This document shows positions 18,119 through 26,803 of a stretch of 64,000 nucleotides of DNA, in pieces (the stretch's first letter is position 1; every line of letters begins with the position of its first letter). The DNA lies in contig NZ_DHOS01000001.1 in assembly GCF_002410825.1 (NCBI RefSeq), positions 174,574-238,573 of the forward strand, written 5' to 3'. Made by a program: the position numbers and the translations under genes. The notes under the pieces were generated by a model. The model did not search any database. It was not told the DNA's origin and was given only the letters and a program-made list of their open reading frames with translations. This DNA is from Proteiniphilum sp. UBA5384. Lineage in GTDB: Bacteria > Bacteroidota > Bacteroidia > Bacteroidales > Dysgonomonadaceae.

Positions 18119-18229
18119 TGATTTTTACTTCAATATCTAAAATTATCCATTGACTATTTGCACATCTAAGTTGAACTTCGCATTTTACCTTTTTTGCATA
18201 AGGGAGGTCGATGATTTTTCTGAAAATTA

Positions 18230-20104
18230 TTAAAGAGGGAACAGAAGAGGCAGAAGGAAGACCATAATAATACCTACGATGAGTTGTAATGGCAGTCCCA
18301 CTTTTATGTAATCCATAAATTTATATCGTCCCGCCGACATTACCAAGGCATTGGGCGGCGTGGCGAACGGGCTGGCGAAGCACATGCTGGCTGCTACTGT
18401 CACTGCAAATAGAAACGGATAGGGGCTGACTCCTACTGTGATAGCTGATTGCAGAGCGATGGGAGCGAACAATACGGCGGTGGCAGTATTACTGATGAAC
18501 ATGGTAAGTATAGATGTAGCAAGATAGATGCCTGCCAATACCACTCCCGGTCCAAATTGGCTCAGCCCATTCACGATTGCATTGGCAATCAGGTCGGAAG
18601 CGCCTGTCTTTTCCATGGCAATCGCCAGAGGAAACATGCCGGCGAAGAGAAATGTGCTTTCCCAGTTGATGCTCTTATAGGCCGATTCCACATTACGAAA
18701 ACAGCCTAATATGATCATCAGAAGTGCTGCTATCATTGTAGCGATCACATTAGGCACTATGTTGAAGACCATCGCCACGATCATCATTACCATGATAGCA
18801 GCGGCGATCGGTGCTTTATGGTCGCGTGGAATTTTCAACGCATTCTCCATAGGTTGTCCGGCCACCACCCATTCTGAGGTCTCTTCATTCAACTTTTCAA
18901 TATCAGTCCATTTTCCCTGTACCAGGAGCACATCGCCCGAAAACATTCTCTCATCCTTCACATCCTGCAGGATATATCCGTCTTTTCGCTGTATTCCCAG
19001 TATATTCACATTATACAATTGTCGGAAATTAGATTCCTTGACGCATTTGTTGATTAGCTTTGAGGTGGACATCAGGACCACTTCCGCGATGCCTATTTCA
19101 CTGAAAGCCAACCCTCCCGTTTTGGAAGCAGACGTTAAGTTGCCGTTACCCTCTGTCTTGTGGGTGTCAACCCAGGTCAAACCATTCGCATCGATGAGCG
19201 ACGACACATCGTTGAAACTCCCCAACACATACAATATATCGTCTTCTTTTAAAGTGCTCGAAGGGCCTGCCATCTTCATGTCTACAGTCTTATGGAAACG
19301 GTTTCGAGCATTGATCCTGCGGATTTCAAGTATACTTACGTTATACTTCTGGGAGATATTCAGTTCTTGCAGGGTTTTATTGACAAAGGGAGATTCTTTT
19401 TCTATTTGCACCCTATAAAGATTGTCGGCCAACTGATATTCTGAAGCCAGTTGATTGAGCGACTTGTTTTTCTTTACAGCAGATTTTTCTTTATCTCTCC
19501 CCGAGACGAGTATCTTGCTGAGGGGCCATAATAGCAGGATGCCAATCGTTAGCGTAATCAATCCGACCGGCAGAAAGGAGAAGAAGGATAGTCCCTCGAA
19601 TCCACCGCTGATCAGTGCATCGTTGATGATCAGGTTGGGAGGGGTGCTGATCAATGTGAGCAATCCGAGGCTGCTGGCAAATGCCATCGGCATAAGAAAC
19701 CGCCGCGAGTCTGTACTTGCGTCTGTTGCCATACTCATCACGATTGGCAGCATCAGTGCTACTGTGCCGGTATTACTTACAAACCCTCCAATTCCTCCGG
19801 TCACCAGCATCACCAGTACGAAAAGCTTGAACTGGTTGCCGCCTGCCAGGGTGAGGATCTTTGTGCTAATCATTTTAGCAAGACCGGTCTGGAAGATGCC
19901 TCCACCCACAATGAAGAGACAAACGATCATGACTACCACGGGGTTGGAAAATCCCGACAAACCCTCTTCGGGTGTGAGTATTCCGGATAATACCAATAAA
20001 ACCAGCGAGGAGAGGGCGACAATATCCGATCGTATTTTCCCCCAAACGAAAAGAGTAACCGTCAGGAGTATAATCCCGAAAACTATAAAAATATTTGTAT
20101 CCAT
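18230..20104 (-). CDS. SLC13-family permease with two RCK_C (TrkA-C) domains
   Basis: A 624-residue transporter. Residues about 1-200 contain transmembrane helices with the divalent-anion:sodium symporter motif SNTGTVALMLPIVMSMA. Residues about 210-310 and 320-405 form two cytoplasmic RCK_C-like domains (starting YRVQIEKESPFVN and IAEVVLMSTSKLI). The C-terminal half repeats the transport unit, with FISNTATAVLFAPIA. Such proteins move sulfate, dicarboxylates or related anions. The substrate cannot be assigned here. It is monocistronic with its own -7 box. Confidence 0.88.
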   Translation of the reverse strand: MDTNIFIVFGIILLTVTLFVWGKIRSDIVALSSLVLLVLSGILTPEEGLSGFSNPVVVMIVCLFIVGGGIFQTGLAKMISTKILTLAGGNQFKLFVLVMLVTGGIGGFVSNTGTVALMLPIVMSMATDASTDSRRFLMPMAFASSLGLLTLISTPPNLIINDALISGGFEGLSFFSFLPVGLITLTIGILLLWPLSKILVSGRDKEKSAVKKNKSLNQLASEYQLADNLYRVQIEKESPFVNKTLQELNISQKYNVSILEIRRINARNRFHKTVDMKMAGPSSTLKEDDILYVLGSFNDVSSLIDANGLTWVDTHKTEGNGNLTSASKTGGLAFSEIGIAEVVLMSTSKLINKCVKESNFRQLYNVNILGIQRKDGYILQDVKDERMFSGDVLLVQGKWTDIEKLNEETSEWVVAGQPMENALKIPRDHKAPIAAAIMVMMIVAMVFNIVPNVIATMIAALLMIILGCFRNVESAYKSINWESTFLFAGMFPLAIAMEKTGASDLIANAIVNGLSQFGPGVVLAGIYLATSILTMFISNTATAVLFAPIALQSAITVGVSPYPFLFAVTVAASMCFASPFATPPNALVMSAGRYKFMDYIKVGLPLQLIVGIIMVFLLPLLFPL

Positions 20105-20150
20105 ACGTATTGAGTGTAGCTAAATGAGAAGTTGACTATCACAGCGGTCG

Positions 20151-20158
20151 CAAAGTTA
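20151..20158 (-). promoter_or_regulatory. -7 box of the SLC13 permease gene
   Basis: On the minus strand TAACTTTG matches TAnnTTTG, 47 bp upstream of the start codon. The upstream region is an A-run without a clear TTG. Confidence 0.45.
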
Positions 20159-20585
20159 GTAATTATTTTTTTTGTTTTGGCTAGTTCCCTTGTTCTAGTA
20201 TGGGGTATAAGTTGCAATCTCTGTTTTCTCCGTTATAAATCGCTTTCCTTGAAGCAAGAAATATTACTTGTCTGAACAACCTAAACAATAAAAATAAATA
20301 GGGGGAAATTTTGAAAATCGAAAAAGTATATGTCTTTGTGATATTAAAATGATATCATTTTAAATTATAATTCTGCCCAAGTTTAATGTTAAAAACATCA
20401 AGCTTGACCAAAGAAACTGATTTTTAATTTGGAGATGACTTAGAATTCAGCCCCCCCTATCAAACTAGGGAATTAACTATGCAAATAAATGAAAAATATG
20501 CAATAATTAATCAATTGATTTTCAGTCATTTAATTCTTTTAATTGAAAATTTAACTTTTGAATCTTATTTATTTAACTAAATATA
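20159..20585. other. AT-rich intergenic region with a 20-bp perfect palindrome
   Basis: No gene is visible in this gap between the divergent SLC13 and blaI genes. It contains the perfect palindrome TTAAAATGATATCATTTTAA at 20344-20363 and a shorter one, AATCAATTGATT, in AT-rich sequence around 20512. The 20-bp palindrome is long enough to be a dimeric-regulator site. No riboswitch-like structure is recognised. Confidence 0.45.
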
Positions 20586-20619
20586 TTCGTTATATAACGA
20601 AATGTTTTAGTTATATTTG
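20586..20619 (+). promoter_or_regulatory. Promoter and palindromic operator of the blaI-M56 operon
   Basis: TATATTTG at 20612-20619 is an exact -7 box. A 16-bp perfect palindrome, TTCGTTATATAACGAA, covers 20586-20601, exactly where the -33 element would be. A BlaI-type dimer bound there would block the promoter, which is the usual autoregulatory logic of this family. The link between this palindrome and this protein is inference. Confidence 0.6.
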
Positions 20620-20729
20620 TATGGTGATTGATTTTTATCAAGTTTTGTTCTTCGAATCGGGATGAAACGTTTAAAATTGGTGATTACGCAACATTCAAAA
20701 TGAAGTATAACAGTTTAATAATCGAAAAT

Positions 20730-21098
20730 ATGAAAGAGTTGACACCCAGGGAAGAGGAAGTAATGCGATATTTTTGGGATGACGGTCCTCAATTCGTAAA
20801 GCAATTATTGGAGAGGTATCCCGATCCGAAGCCGCATTTCAATACCTTATCGACTTATGCGCGTATGCTGGAAGAGAAAGGTTTTTTGTCGCACGAAGTA
20901 TTCGGAAGCACTTACCGTTATTTCGCGGTTATCAGTGAGGAAGAATATAGAAATCGTACATTGCGGAGTGTGGTGAAGAAGTATTTCGATAATTCCTATC
21001 TGAGTGTGGTCTCATCACTTGTAAAAGAGCAGGATATTTCGGTAGAGGAAATACGGAAACTATTGGATGAAGTGGAGAAGTCGGATCCTAAAAAATAA
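20730..21098 (+). CDS. blaI: BlaI/MecI/CopY-family transcriptional repressor
   Basis: A 122-residue winged-helix repressor beginning MKELTPREEEVMRYFW. The recognition-helix region HFNTLSTYARMLEEKGFL and the wing HEVFGSTYRYFAV match the family. The C-terminal half is the dimerisation region (YFDNSYLSVVSSLVKEQ). Upstream in-frame ATGs at 20628 and 20700 exist, but the promoter -7 box at 20612-20619 puts the transcription start near 20625, so the longest form is unlikely. The gene is 5 bp upstream of an M56 peptidase gene, the usual sensor partner. Confidence 0.88.
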   Translation: MKELTPREEEVMRYFWDDGPQFVKQLLERYPDPKPHFNTLSTYARMLEEKGFLSHEVFGSTYRYFAVISEEEYRNRTLRSVVKKYFDNSYLSVVSSLVKEQDISVEEIRKLLDEVEKSDPKK

Positions 21099-21103
21099 CT
21101 ATT

Positions 21104-22582
21104 ATGGAATTTTTTCTCTTTTACCTGCTCCGTGCATCGGTCTTAATGGCACTGTTTTATGGCTTATACAAGTGTTTTTTTGCCAATAATACTTTCCACA
21201 GTGTCAACCGTTTTTCGTTGATATGGATGTTATTGTCGATAACAGTGCTTCCCCTTTTCCGTTTTAATCTTATTCCTGGGAAGCAACCGGAACTTCTTGA
21301 TGAATCTTTTTGGACGGATTTTTCTTCCATTCCAGTTACCGGGTTAGTGGAAACGCAACCGCGGATAGAAATTCCATGGATTCAGATCCTGATGATCTTG
21401 TTTGTGGTGGGATTTCTATTCACATTTGCCCGTTATCTTATTGGGATTGGTCATATTGTTTCCATCATCCGTAAAGCAGAAAAACAAATCTTGGCTGATC
21501 ATACCGTCTTATGTATCACCGATAAGCATATTTTGCCCTTCAGTTGGATGAGCTATATCGTGCTTTCCCGAAAGGAGTGGTCATCGGATAATCAAGCGGT
21601 GATACGTCATGAAAGGGCGCACATTCATTACCGTCATTCTTTTGATATGATCCTATGCGATATTTTTACCTGTATTTTCTGGTTCAATCCTTTTTCCTGG
21701 TTATTGCGCCGGGAAATACAATCTGTGCATGAATACCAGGCGGATGAACAAGTCATCAATCAGGGAATCGATTCCAAACAATACCAACTATTATTAATCC
21801 GCAAAAGCGTAGGCGATTATAAATTTGCTTTGGCGAATAATTTTCATCAACGCGACCTGCACAAACGAATTATAATGATGAAGAAAGAGAAAACAGACAG
21901 AAAAATGAAATGGAACTATGCAATATCCTTACCGGCATTGTTGGTTGCCATGATTGCGCTTTCAGTGCCAAAACTGAATGCAAACATTCCCGATTTAAAT
22001 GCTGATCTCCCGGATTCAGGTAATGCTGAAATTGTGGAGAAAGATTCAATATTACCCATCCAATCAACCGGAATAGGCAATATTGTCATAAGGGGTTTCA
22101 AAGGTGATAGTGCCTCTCATAAACCGCTAAAGATTGTAGATGGGGTGACTATTTCTGATGAAGAATATCAAAAACTAAACGTAGACGATATTCAATCTTT
22201 CTCAGTTTTGAGAGATAACTCAGCTATCCAAATGTATGGAGATAAAGGAAAGAATGGTGTGCTCCTGATCGAGACAAAAAAGAGGAATAAGGAGAATGAT
22301 GTTGTAGCAATAGGTCACGGCTCAATGGATTCTCTCCGGGGTAATATGAATCACATAGTAATAAGATCACAAGATGGTAACTCTCCGTTTTTAGATTCAT
22401 TCAATGCAAATTTACCCTTAATTGTTGTTGACGGAGAAAAGATGCCTGAAGATTTTAAAGTGAATTCCATCGATCCGAATGATATTGAGTCGATTTCGGT
22501 GTTAAAAGATAAAACTGCTACTGATATTTATGGAGAAGAAGGAAAGAACGGCGTGATCATTATCACGAAAAAAACCTTATAA
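21104..22582 (+). CDS. M56 (BlaR1/MecR1-like) membrane metallopeptidase with two TonB-plug-like repeats
   Basis: A 492-residue membrane protein. Transmembrane segments lie near residues 5-20, 37-52, 95-115 and 272-289. The zinc site HERAH is at 169-173 and a likely third ligand is E210 in SVHEYQAD. The usual penicillin-binding sensor domain of BlaR1 is absent. Instead the C-terminus has two related units, about 343-392 and 438-490, each ending in DxYGxxGKNGV(L/I)xI. These resemble the end of a TonB-receptor plug domain. The protein probably senses an envelope signal and cleaves the BlaI repressor encoded next to it. The stop overlaps the convergent MBL gene by 6 bp. Confidence 0.85.
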   Translation: MEFFLFYLLRASVLMALFYGLYKCFFANNTFHSVNRFSLIWMLLSITVLPLFRFNLIPGKQPELLDESFWTDFSSIPVTGLVETQPRIEIPWIQILMILFVVGFLFTFARYLIGIGHIVSIIRKAEKQILADHTVLCITDKHILPFSWMSYIVLSRKEWSSDNQAVIRHERAHIHYRHSFDMILCDIFTCIFWFNPFSWLLRREIQSVHEYQADEQVINQGIDSKQYQLLLIRKSVGDYKFALANNFHQRDLHKRIIMMKKEKTDRKMKWNYAISLPALLVAMIALSVPKLNANIPDLNADLPDSGNAEIVEKDSILPIQSTGIGNIVIRGFKGDSASHKPLKIVDGVTISDEEYQKLNVDDIQSFSVLRDNSAIQMYGDKGKNGVLLIETKKRNKENDVVAIGHGSMDSLRGNMNHIVIRSQDGNSPFLDSFNANLPLIVVDGEKMPEDFKVNSIDPNDIESISVLKDKTATDIYGEEGKNGVIIITKKTL

Positions 22583-23359
22583 TTTTGCTGACATAGTATA
22601 GGCATCGTGGTAAAAGATAAGTGTGCGCTTATCTTTTATCGCTTTGTCCATAAAGCGTTTTTTTTCTTCCATGGCTACGGCCACACTATTGTCATAGCCC
22701 GAAAGCCAGCTTAATGAGAGGTTGAGCGAAGTGGGTACCACATCCCCCGGAAAGGCGTAATTTTCTTCTTCTGTATCGAAAAACACGGCGATCTGTCCCG
22801 GCGTATGTCCGTCATAGAGTTCCAGCCGGATGTGTTCATCGAGTTGCCTATCTTCCAACACGAACTGTAATTGTCCCGCATCATATACCGGTTCAATATT
22901 GTCGGCGAAAAAAGATCCCTTTTCAAAAAGCGAAGGGGTGCGGTAATTTTTCCATTGGGCAAGGCTCAAATGATAAGTAGCGTTGGGGTAGGCGGGTACT
23001 GCCTTTTTATCGCTATTGAATACTGTACAGCCGCCACAATGGTCGAAATGGAGATGAGTGATGATCACGTCGGTCACCTCTTCCGGCGTATATCCGATTT
23101 TTCGGATTTCCCCGGCAATATCTTTCTGGTCGAACGGCTGAAAGAATTTCAAGCGGGAGTTATGCTTGTCACCTATTCCCGCATCCACCAGGATACGTCG
23201 TGTATCTGTCTCAATAAAGAGGCAGCGAAGCGCCATCACGCACATATTCTTTTCATCGACCTTGTATTTTACGGACCAGTATTTTTTTGGTACGGTGCCA
23301 AACATCACGCCGCCGTCGCCATGGAAATATCCCGATTCAATGATATGGAATTTGATCAT
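22577..23359 (-). CDS. Metallo-beta-lactamase-fold hydrolase
   Basis: A 260-residue cytoplasmic MBL-superfamily protein. The metal motif THLHFDHCGG gives H102, H104, D106 and H107, and later ligands are in DGHTPGQ and the terminal FYHDAY. The overall pattern (MIKFHIIESGYFHGDGG at the start) is typical of the lactonase/AiiA-like branch. It might hydrolyse a lactone or thioester; the substrate is not known. It has its own -7 box at 23378-23385 and overlaps the M56 gene tail-to-tail. Confidence 0.85.
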   Translation of the reverse strand: MIKFHIIESGYFHGDGGVMFGTVPKKYWSVKYKVDEKNMCVMALRCLFIETDTRRILVDAGIGDKHNSRLKFFQPFDQKDIAGEIRKIGYTPEEVTDVIITHLHFDHCGGCTVFNSDKKAVPAYPNATYHLSLAQWKNYRTPSLFEKGSFFADNIEPVYDAGQLQFVLEDRQLDEHIRLELYDGHTPGQIAVFFDTEEENYAFPGDVVPTSLNLSLSWLSGYDNSVAVAMEEKKRFMDKAIKDKRTLIFYHDAYTMSAKL

Positions 23360-23377
23360 ACACTATAAATGTTTATG

Positions 23378-23385
23378 CAAAATTA
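23378..23385 (-). promoter_or_regulatory. -7 box of the MBL hydrolase gene
   Basis: On the minus strand TAATTTTG matches TAnnTTTG, 19 bp before the start codon. No clear -33 TTG is present. Confidence 0.4.
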
Positions 23386-23569
23386 GCACTTTTTGCGGTA
23401 TTGCGCACTGAAATCGTCAGATTTCATTCAACGGTCATTGATAAAAATAGGACCGTAATCTTCGATATTTCCGGTAATAATGAATGGTAACTATCTGAAG
23501 AGATAAGTCGTTATTGGAAGATGAGAGAAAATATGACGACTCGATGATGCAAAACTTGATCATTCGTTG

Positions 23570-23577
23570 TATTTTTG
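23570..23577 (+). promoter_or_regulatory. -7 box of the DUF4924-rfbD-prfC gene group
   Basis: TATTTTTG is an exact TAnnTTTG match. It places the transcription start near 23584, downstream of the first in-frame ATG at 23514, and so decides the start of the DUF4924 gene in favour of 23592. Confidence 0.5.
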
Positions 23578-23591
23578 CACAAAATTACGTT

Positions 23592-24152
23592 ATGTTGATA
23601 GCCCGGCAAAAGAAACAAGAGAATATTGCGGAATATCTGTTGTATATGTGGCAACTGGAAGATATTTTGCGCTCGTATGAGTTGGACATCGACAAGGTAC
23701 AGCAGTTGCTGGTCGATCCGGTGTATCATACGGAAGAAGAAAGGAAAGAGGCCCGAGACTGGTATGAAGGGCTCATCCTGATGATGAAATCGGAGGGTGT
23801 ACAAGCAAAAGGACATCTGCAAATTAACAAGAACCTGATTATAGACCTTACTGATTTACACCTGCGGTTATTGAAAGATCCTAAGGAATCGGCGTATATC
23901 GGTGTCTATTATAATACCCTGCCTCATATTGTGGCTTTAAGGGCAAAGTCGGATCGTAAAGATGTTCCTGAACTGGAAACCTGCTTTACGGCTATGTACG
24001 GGTATTTGTTGCTAAGATTGCAGAAACGGGAAATCTCGGGTGAAACCCAAGCTGCTATTGCACAAATTACCGGTTTGCTGCGACTTCTTTCGAAAAAATA
24101 TAAGGAGGTTGATGATGATCCCGATAACTCGGAACTGGAAGTAATGATTTAA
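23592..24152 (+). CDS. DUF4924-family protein
   Basis: A 186-residue cytoplasmic protein starting MLIARQKKQENIAEYLLYMW, which matches the conserved opening of the Bacteroidota-specific DUF4924 family. It is helical and charged, without membrane segments; its function is unknown. An upstream ATG at 23514 is in frame but precedes the predicted transcription start. The last dozen residues (DPDNSELEVMI) are encoded by a copy of a CCCGATAACTCGG repeat that recurs just after the stop, so the natural C-terminus may have been altered by repeat insertion. It is likely co-transcribed with the reductase gene downstream. Confidence 0.82.
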   Translation: MLIARQKKQENIAEYLLYMWQLEDILRSYELDIDKVQQLLVDPVYHTEEERKEARDWYEGLILMMKSEGVQAKGHLQINKNLIIDLTDLHLRLLKDPKESAYIGVYYNTLPHIVALRAKSDRKDVPELETCFTAMYGYLLLRLQKREISGETQAAIAQITGLLRLLSKKYKEVDDDPDNSELEVMI

Positions 24153-24169
24153 TGATCCCGATAACTCGG
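24117..24169 (+). repeat. Two copies of GATCCCGATAACTCGG spanning the DUF4924 stop codon
   Basis: Copies lie at 24117-24132 (coding) and 24154-24169 (after the stop), 37 bp apart. The second is part of a palindrome, CCCGA-TAAC-TCGGG. Related palindromes occur in the nuoCD/nuoB gap. Confidence 0.6.
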
Positions 24170-24238
24170 GACGAGTAGTGATGATTAATGTGCCAATGAG
24201 ACGAATAAAAAATTGGTAATTAGTAATTAAAAAAAAGC

Positions 24239-25192
24239 ATGCCAATATTTACAGGGATGACTAAATTGTTGGGGGAAACGGAAAAAGAGACCCTGAAACA
24301 GCAGTTTTTTTACGGGCTGGTACAGAAAAATGTACTGGTAACCGGTGCAAATGGTCAGTTAGGAAATGAGTTAAGGGTTTTGACTGCTCGTATGAACCTG
24401 CCGTTCCAATTCTTTTTTACAGATAGTGATACGCTGGATGTGACCGATAGGGAGCAATTGTCTGCTTTTGTAAGAGATTACCGTATCCTTTATATTATCA
24501 ATTGTGCTGCTTACACAGCTGTGGACAGAGCAGAAACAGATTTTGAAGCAGCTTATGCAGTCAATGAAAAAGCAGTGGAAAATATTGCACTCGTAACAAG
24601 ACAAGAAGGCATAAAAGTAATTCATATATCTACCGATTTTGTATTCGATGGACAGTCGAAAATTCCTTATACCGAGGAAACTGAGCCGAATCCGCTTTCT
24701 GTCTACGGCCAGTCGAAACTGAAAGGGGAGAAAGCTCTGCAAGCGGCAGGCGGAGAATGGATTATCCTACGCACTTCTTGGTTGTATTCAGAGTATGGCA
24801 ATAATTTTGTGAAGACAATGATCCGGTTGATGCGTGAGCGGGATAGATTGACTATCGTGGATGATCAACGCGGGGCACCTACCTATGCGGCCGACCTGGC
24901 GGAGATGATTGTTCATATCCTGCAATATACGGAAGAGACCGAATGGAAAACGGGTATTTATCATTTCTCAAACAGGGGGGAAACTTCGTGGTTTGGCTTT
25001 GCTGAAGAGATCAAAAGAACGGCAGGGATTGACAGGTGTGAATTAGTGCCTGTCACGACACGTGAGTATGGAGCATCTGCTCCCCGCCCGAAATATAGCG
25101 TGATGAACCTGTCGAAAATATGCGCAGCCTTTCATGTGGAGATTCCCGATTGGAAGGAGGCTTTAAAACGATGTGTTGATTTGTTGATGTGA
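24239..25192 (+). CDS. rfbD: dTDP-4-dehydrorhamnose reductase
   Basis: A 317-residue extended short-chain dehydrogenase. The NAD(P)-binding motif TGANGQLG is at about 35-42, the substrate-binding STDFVFDG follows, and the catalytic Y156-x3-K160 is in SVYGQSKLKGE. It makes dTDP-L-rhamnose, the last step of the Rml pathway for surface polysaccharide. About 30 extra residues precede the usual start, ending QKNVLVTG; no better ATG exists closer to the core (24257 is an alternative). rmlA, rmlB and rmlC are not adjacent. The leader contains the AT-rich repeat word TTGGTAATTAGTAATTA. Confidence 0.9.
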   Translation: MPIFTGMTKLLGETEKETLKQQFFYGLVQKNVLVTGANGQLGNELRVLTARMNLPFQFFFTDSDTLDVTDREQLSAFVRDYRILYIINCAAYTAVDRAETDFEAAYAVNEKAVENIALVTRQEGIKVIHISTDFVFDGQSKIPYTEETEPNPLSVYGQSKLKGEKALQAAGGEWIILRTSWLYSEYGNNFVKTMIRLMRERDRLTIVDDQRGAPTYAADLAEMIVHILQYTEETEWKTGIYHFSNRGETSWFGFAEEIKRTAGIDRCELVPVTTREYGASAPRPKYSVMNLSKICAAFHVEIPDWKEALKRCVDLLM

Positions 25193-25228
25193 TGATTTAA
25201 CAATTCAACTTTCAACAATATTAAAAGA

Positions 25229-26803
25229 ATGACATTCAAAGAAGAGATACAACGTCGGCGTACATTCGCCGTAATTAGTCATCCCGACGCGGGAAAAACC
25301 ACATTGACGGAAAAATTACTCCTTTTTGGAGGAGCTATCCACGTGGCGGGAGCCGTAAAATCGAACAAGATTAAAAAGACAGCTACCTCCGACTGGATGG
25401 AGATTGAGAAGCAACGCGGAATTTCTGTTGCTACATCGGTTATGGGGTTTGAATACGACGGGCATAAGATCAATATTCTGGATACGCCCGGCCACCAGGA
25501 TTTTGCGGAAGATACTTACCGTACACTTACGGCTGTGGATAGTGTAATCGTGGTGGTGGACGTGGCGAAAGGGGTAGAAGCCCAGACGCGTAAATTGATG
25601 GAAGTCTGTCGTATGCGACATACTCCGGTGATGATTTTTGTCAATAAACTCGACCGTGAGGGGAGAGATCCCTTTGATATTCTCGATGAACTGGAGGAAG
25701 AACTAAGAGTCAGTGTCCGTCCGTTGAGCTGGCCGATAGATATGGGGGAACGCTTTCGGGGAGTATATAATTTATATAAGAACAGTCTGGATCTTTATCA
25801 GCCCAGTAAACAGGTAGTGACAAAATCGTTACGACTCGATATCCAGTCCCAGGAGCTGGAAAATCATATTGGTGACCGGTTGTCAAAAAAGTTGCGTGAT
25901 GATGTAGAACTAATTACTGAGGTTTATCCTGTATTTTACCGAGAGGAATACCTTGCCGGAAAACTGGCACCTGTATTTTTTGGATCTGCACTAAACAATT
26001 TTGGAGTGAAAGAATTATTGGATTGTTTTGTGAATATCGCTCCGTCGCCTCGTAAGGTACAAACCGAAGAACGCGTAGTGGATCCCTATGAAGAGAATTT
26101 TTCGGGATTCGTTTTCAAAATACATGCGAATATGGATCCGAATCATCGTTCGTGTATTGCTTTTGTCAAAGTCTGCTCCGGAAAATTCGAACGGAATGTG
26201 AATTATAAGCATGTCCGCTTCAACCGGATGATGAAATTCTCCTCGCCCACTGCTTTTATGGCACAAAAGAAAGAAATCATGGATGAAGCGTATGCCGGTG
26301 ATATTGTGGGATTGCCTGATAACGGCAATTTTAAGATAGGCGATACCCTTACATCAGGTGAAGATTTGCATTTCAAAGGATTGCCAAATTTCTCCCCTGA
26401 GATGTTCAAATATATCGAGAATGCCGATCCGATGAAGTCTAAACAGCTTCAAAAAGGGATTGAACAGTTGATGGACGAAGGAGTTGCGCAGCTTTTTACT
26501 AACCAGTTTAATGGACGGAAAATTATTGGAACGGTCGGACAGCTTCAGTTTGAGGTAATACAGTATCGCTTATTGCATGAGTACGGTGCGCAATGTCGTT
26601 GGGAGTCTATCAGTCTGTATAAAGCTTGCTGGATTGAGAGCGATGATGCTGCACAACTGGCGGATTTCAAGAAACGGAAATACCAGTATATGGCACACGA
26701 CAAAGAGGGGAGGGATGTCTTCCTGGCCGAGTCTAACTATATTCTGATGATGGCACAACAGGATTTTAAAAATATTATATTCAACTTCAGTTCAGAGTAT
26801 TAG
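25229..26803 (+). CDS. prfC: Peptide chain release factor 3
   Basis: A 524-residue translational GTPase that recycles RF1/RF2 from the ribosome. The G1 motif is HPDAGKTT (18-25), then WMEIEKQRGISV (switch I), DTPGHQDF (G3) and NKLDREGRD (G4). Domains II and III follow, and the C-terminus ends at the normal family position. It lies 36 bp after rfbD and overlaps the convergent mscS gene by 17 bp. Confidence 0.97.
   Translation: MTFKEEIQRRRTFAVISHPDAGKTTLTEKLLLFGGAIHVAGAVKSNKIKKTATSDWMEIEKQRGISVATSVMGFEYDGHKINILDTPGHQDFAEDTYRTLTAVDSVIVVVDVAKGVEAQTRKLMEVCRMRHTPVMIFVNKLDREGRDPFDILDELEEELRVSVRPLSWPIDMGERFRGVYNLYKNSLDLYQPSKQVVTKSLRLDIQSQELENHIGDRLSKKLRDDVELITEVYPVFYREEYLAGKLAPVFFGSALNNFGVKELLDCFVNIAPSPRKVQTEERVVDPYEENFSGFVFKIHANMDPNHRSCIAFVKVCSGKFERNVNYKHVRFNRMMKFSSPTAFMAQKKEIMDEAYAGDIVGLPDNGNFKIGDTLTSGEDLHFKGLPNFSPEMFKYIENADPMKSKQLQKGIEQLMDEGVAQLFTNQFNGRKIIGTVGQLQFEVIQYRLLHEYGAQCRWESISLYKACWIESDDAAQLADFKKRKYQYMAHDKEGRDVFLAESNYILMMAQQDFKNIIFNFSSEY

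Noticed and set aside
20159..20585. Possible riboswitch or small RNA in the 427-bp gap before blaI
   Set aside because: No conserved aptamer pattern or terminator was recognisable; only palindromes in AT-rich sequence.
23511..23822. Minus-strand frame opposite the DUF4924 gene
   Set aside because: DUF4924 on the plus strand is recognisable and has a promoter; the antisense frame is low-complexity.
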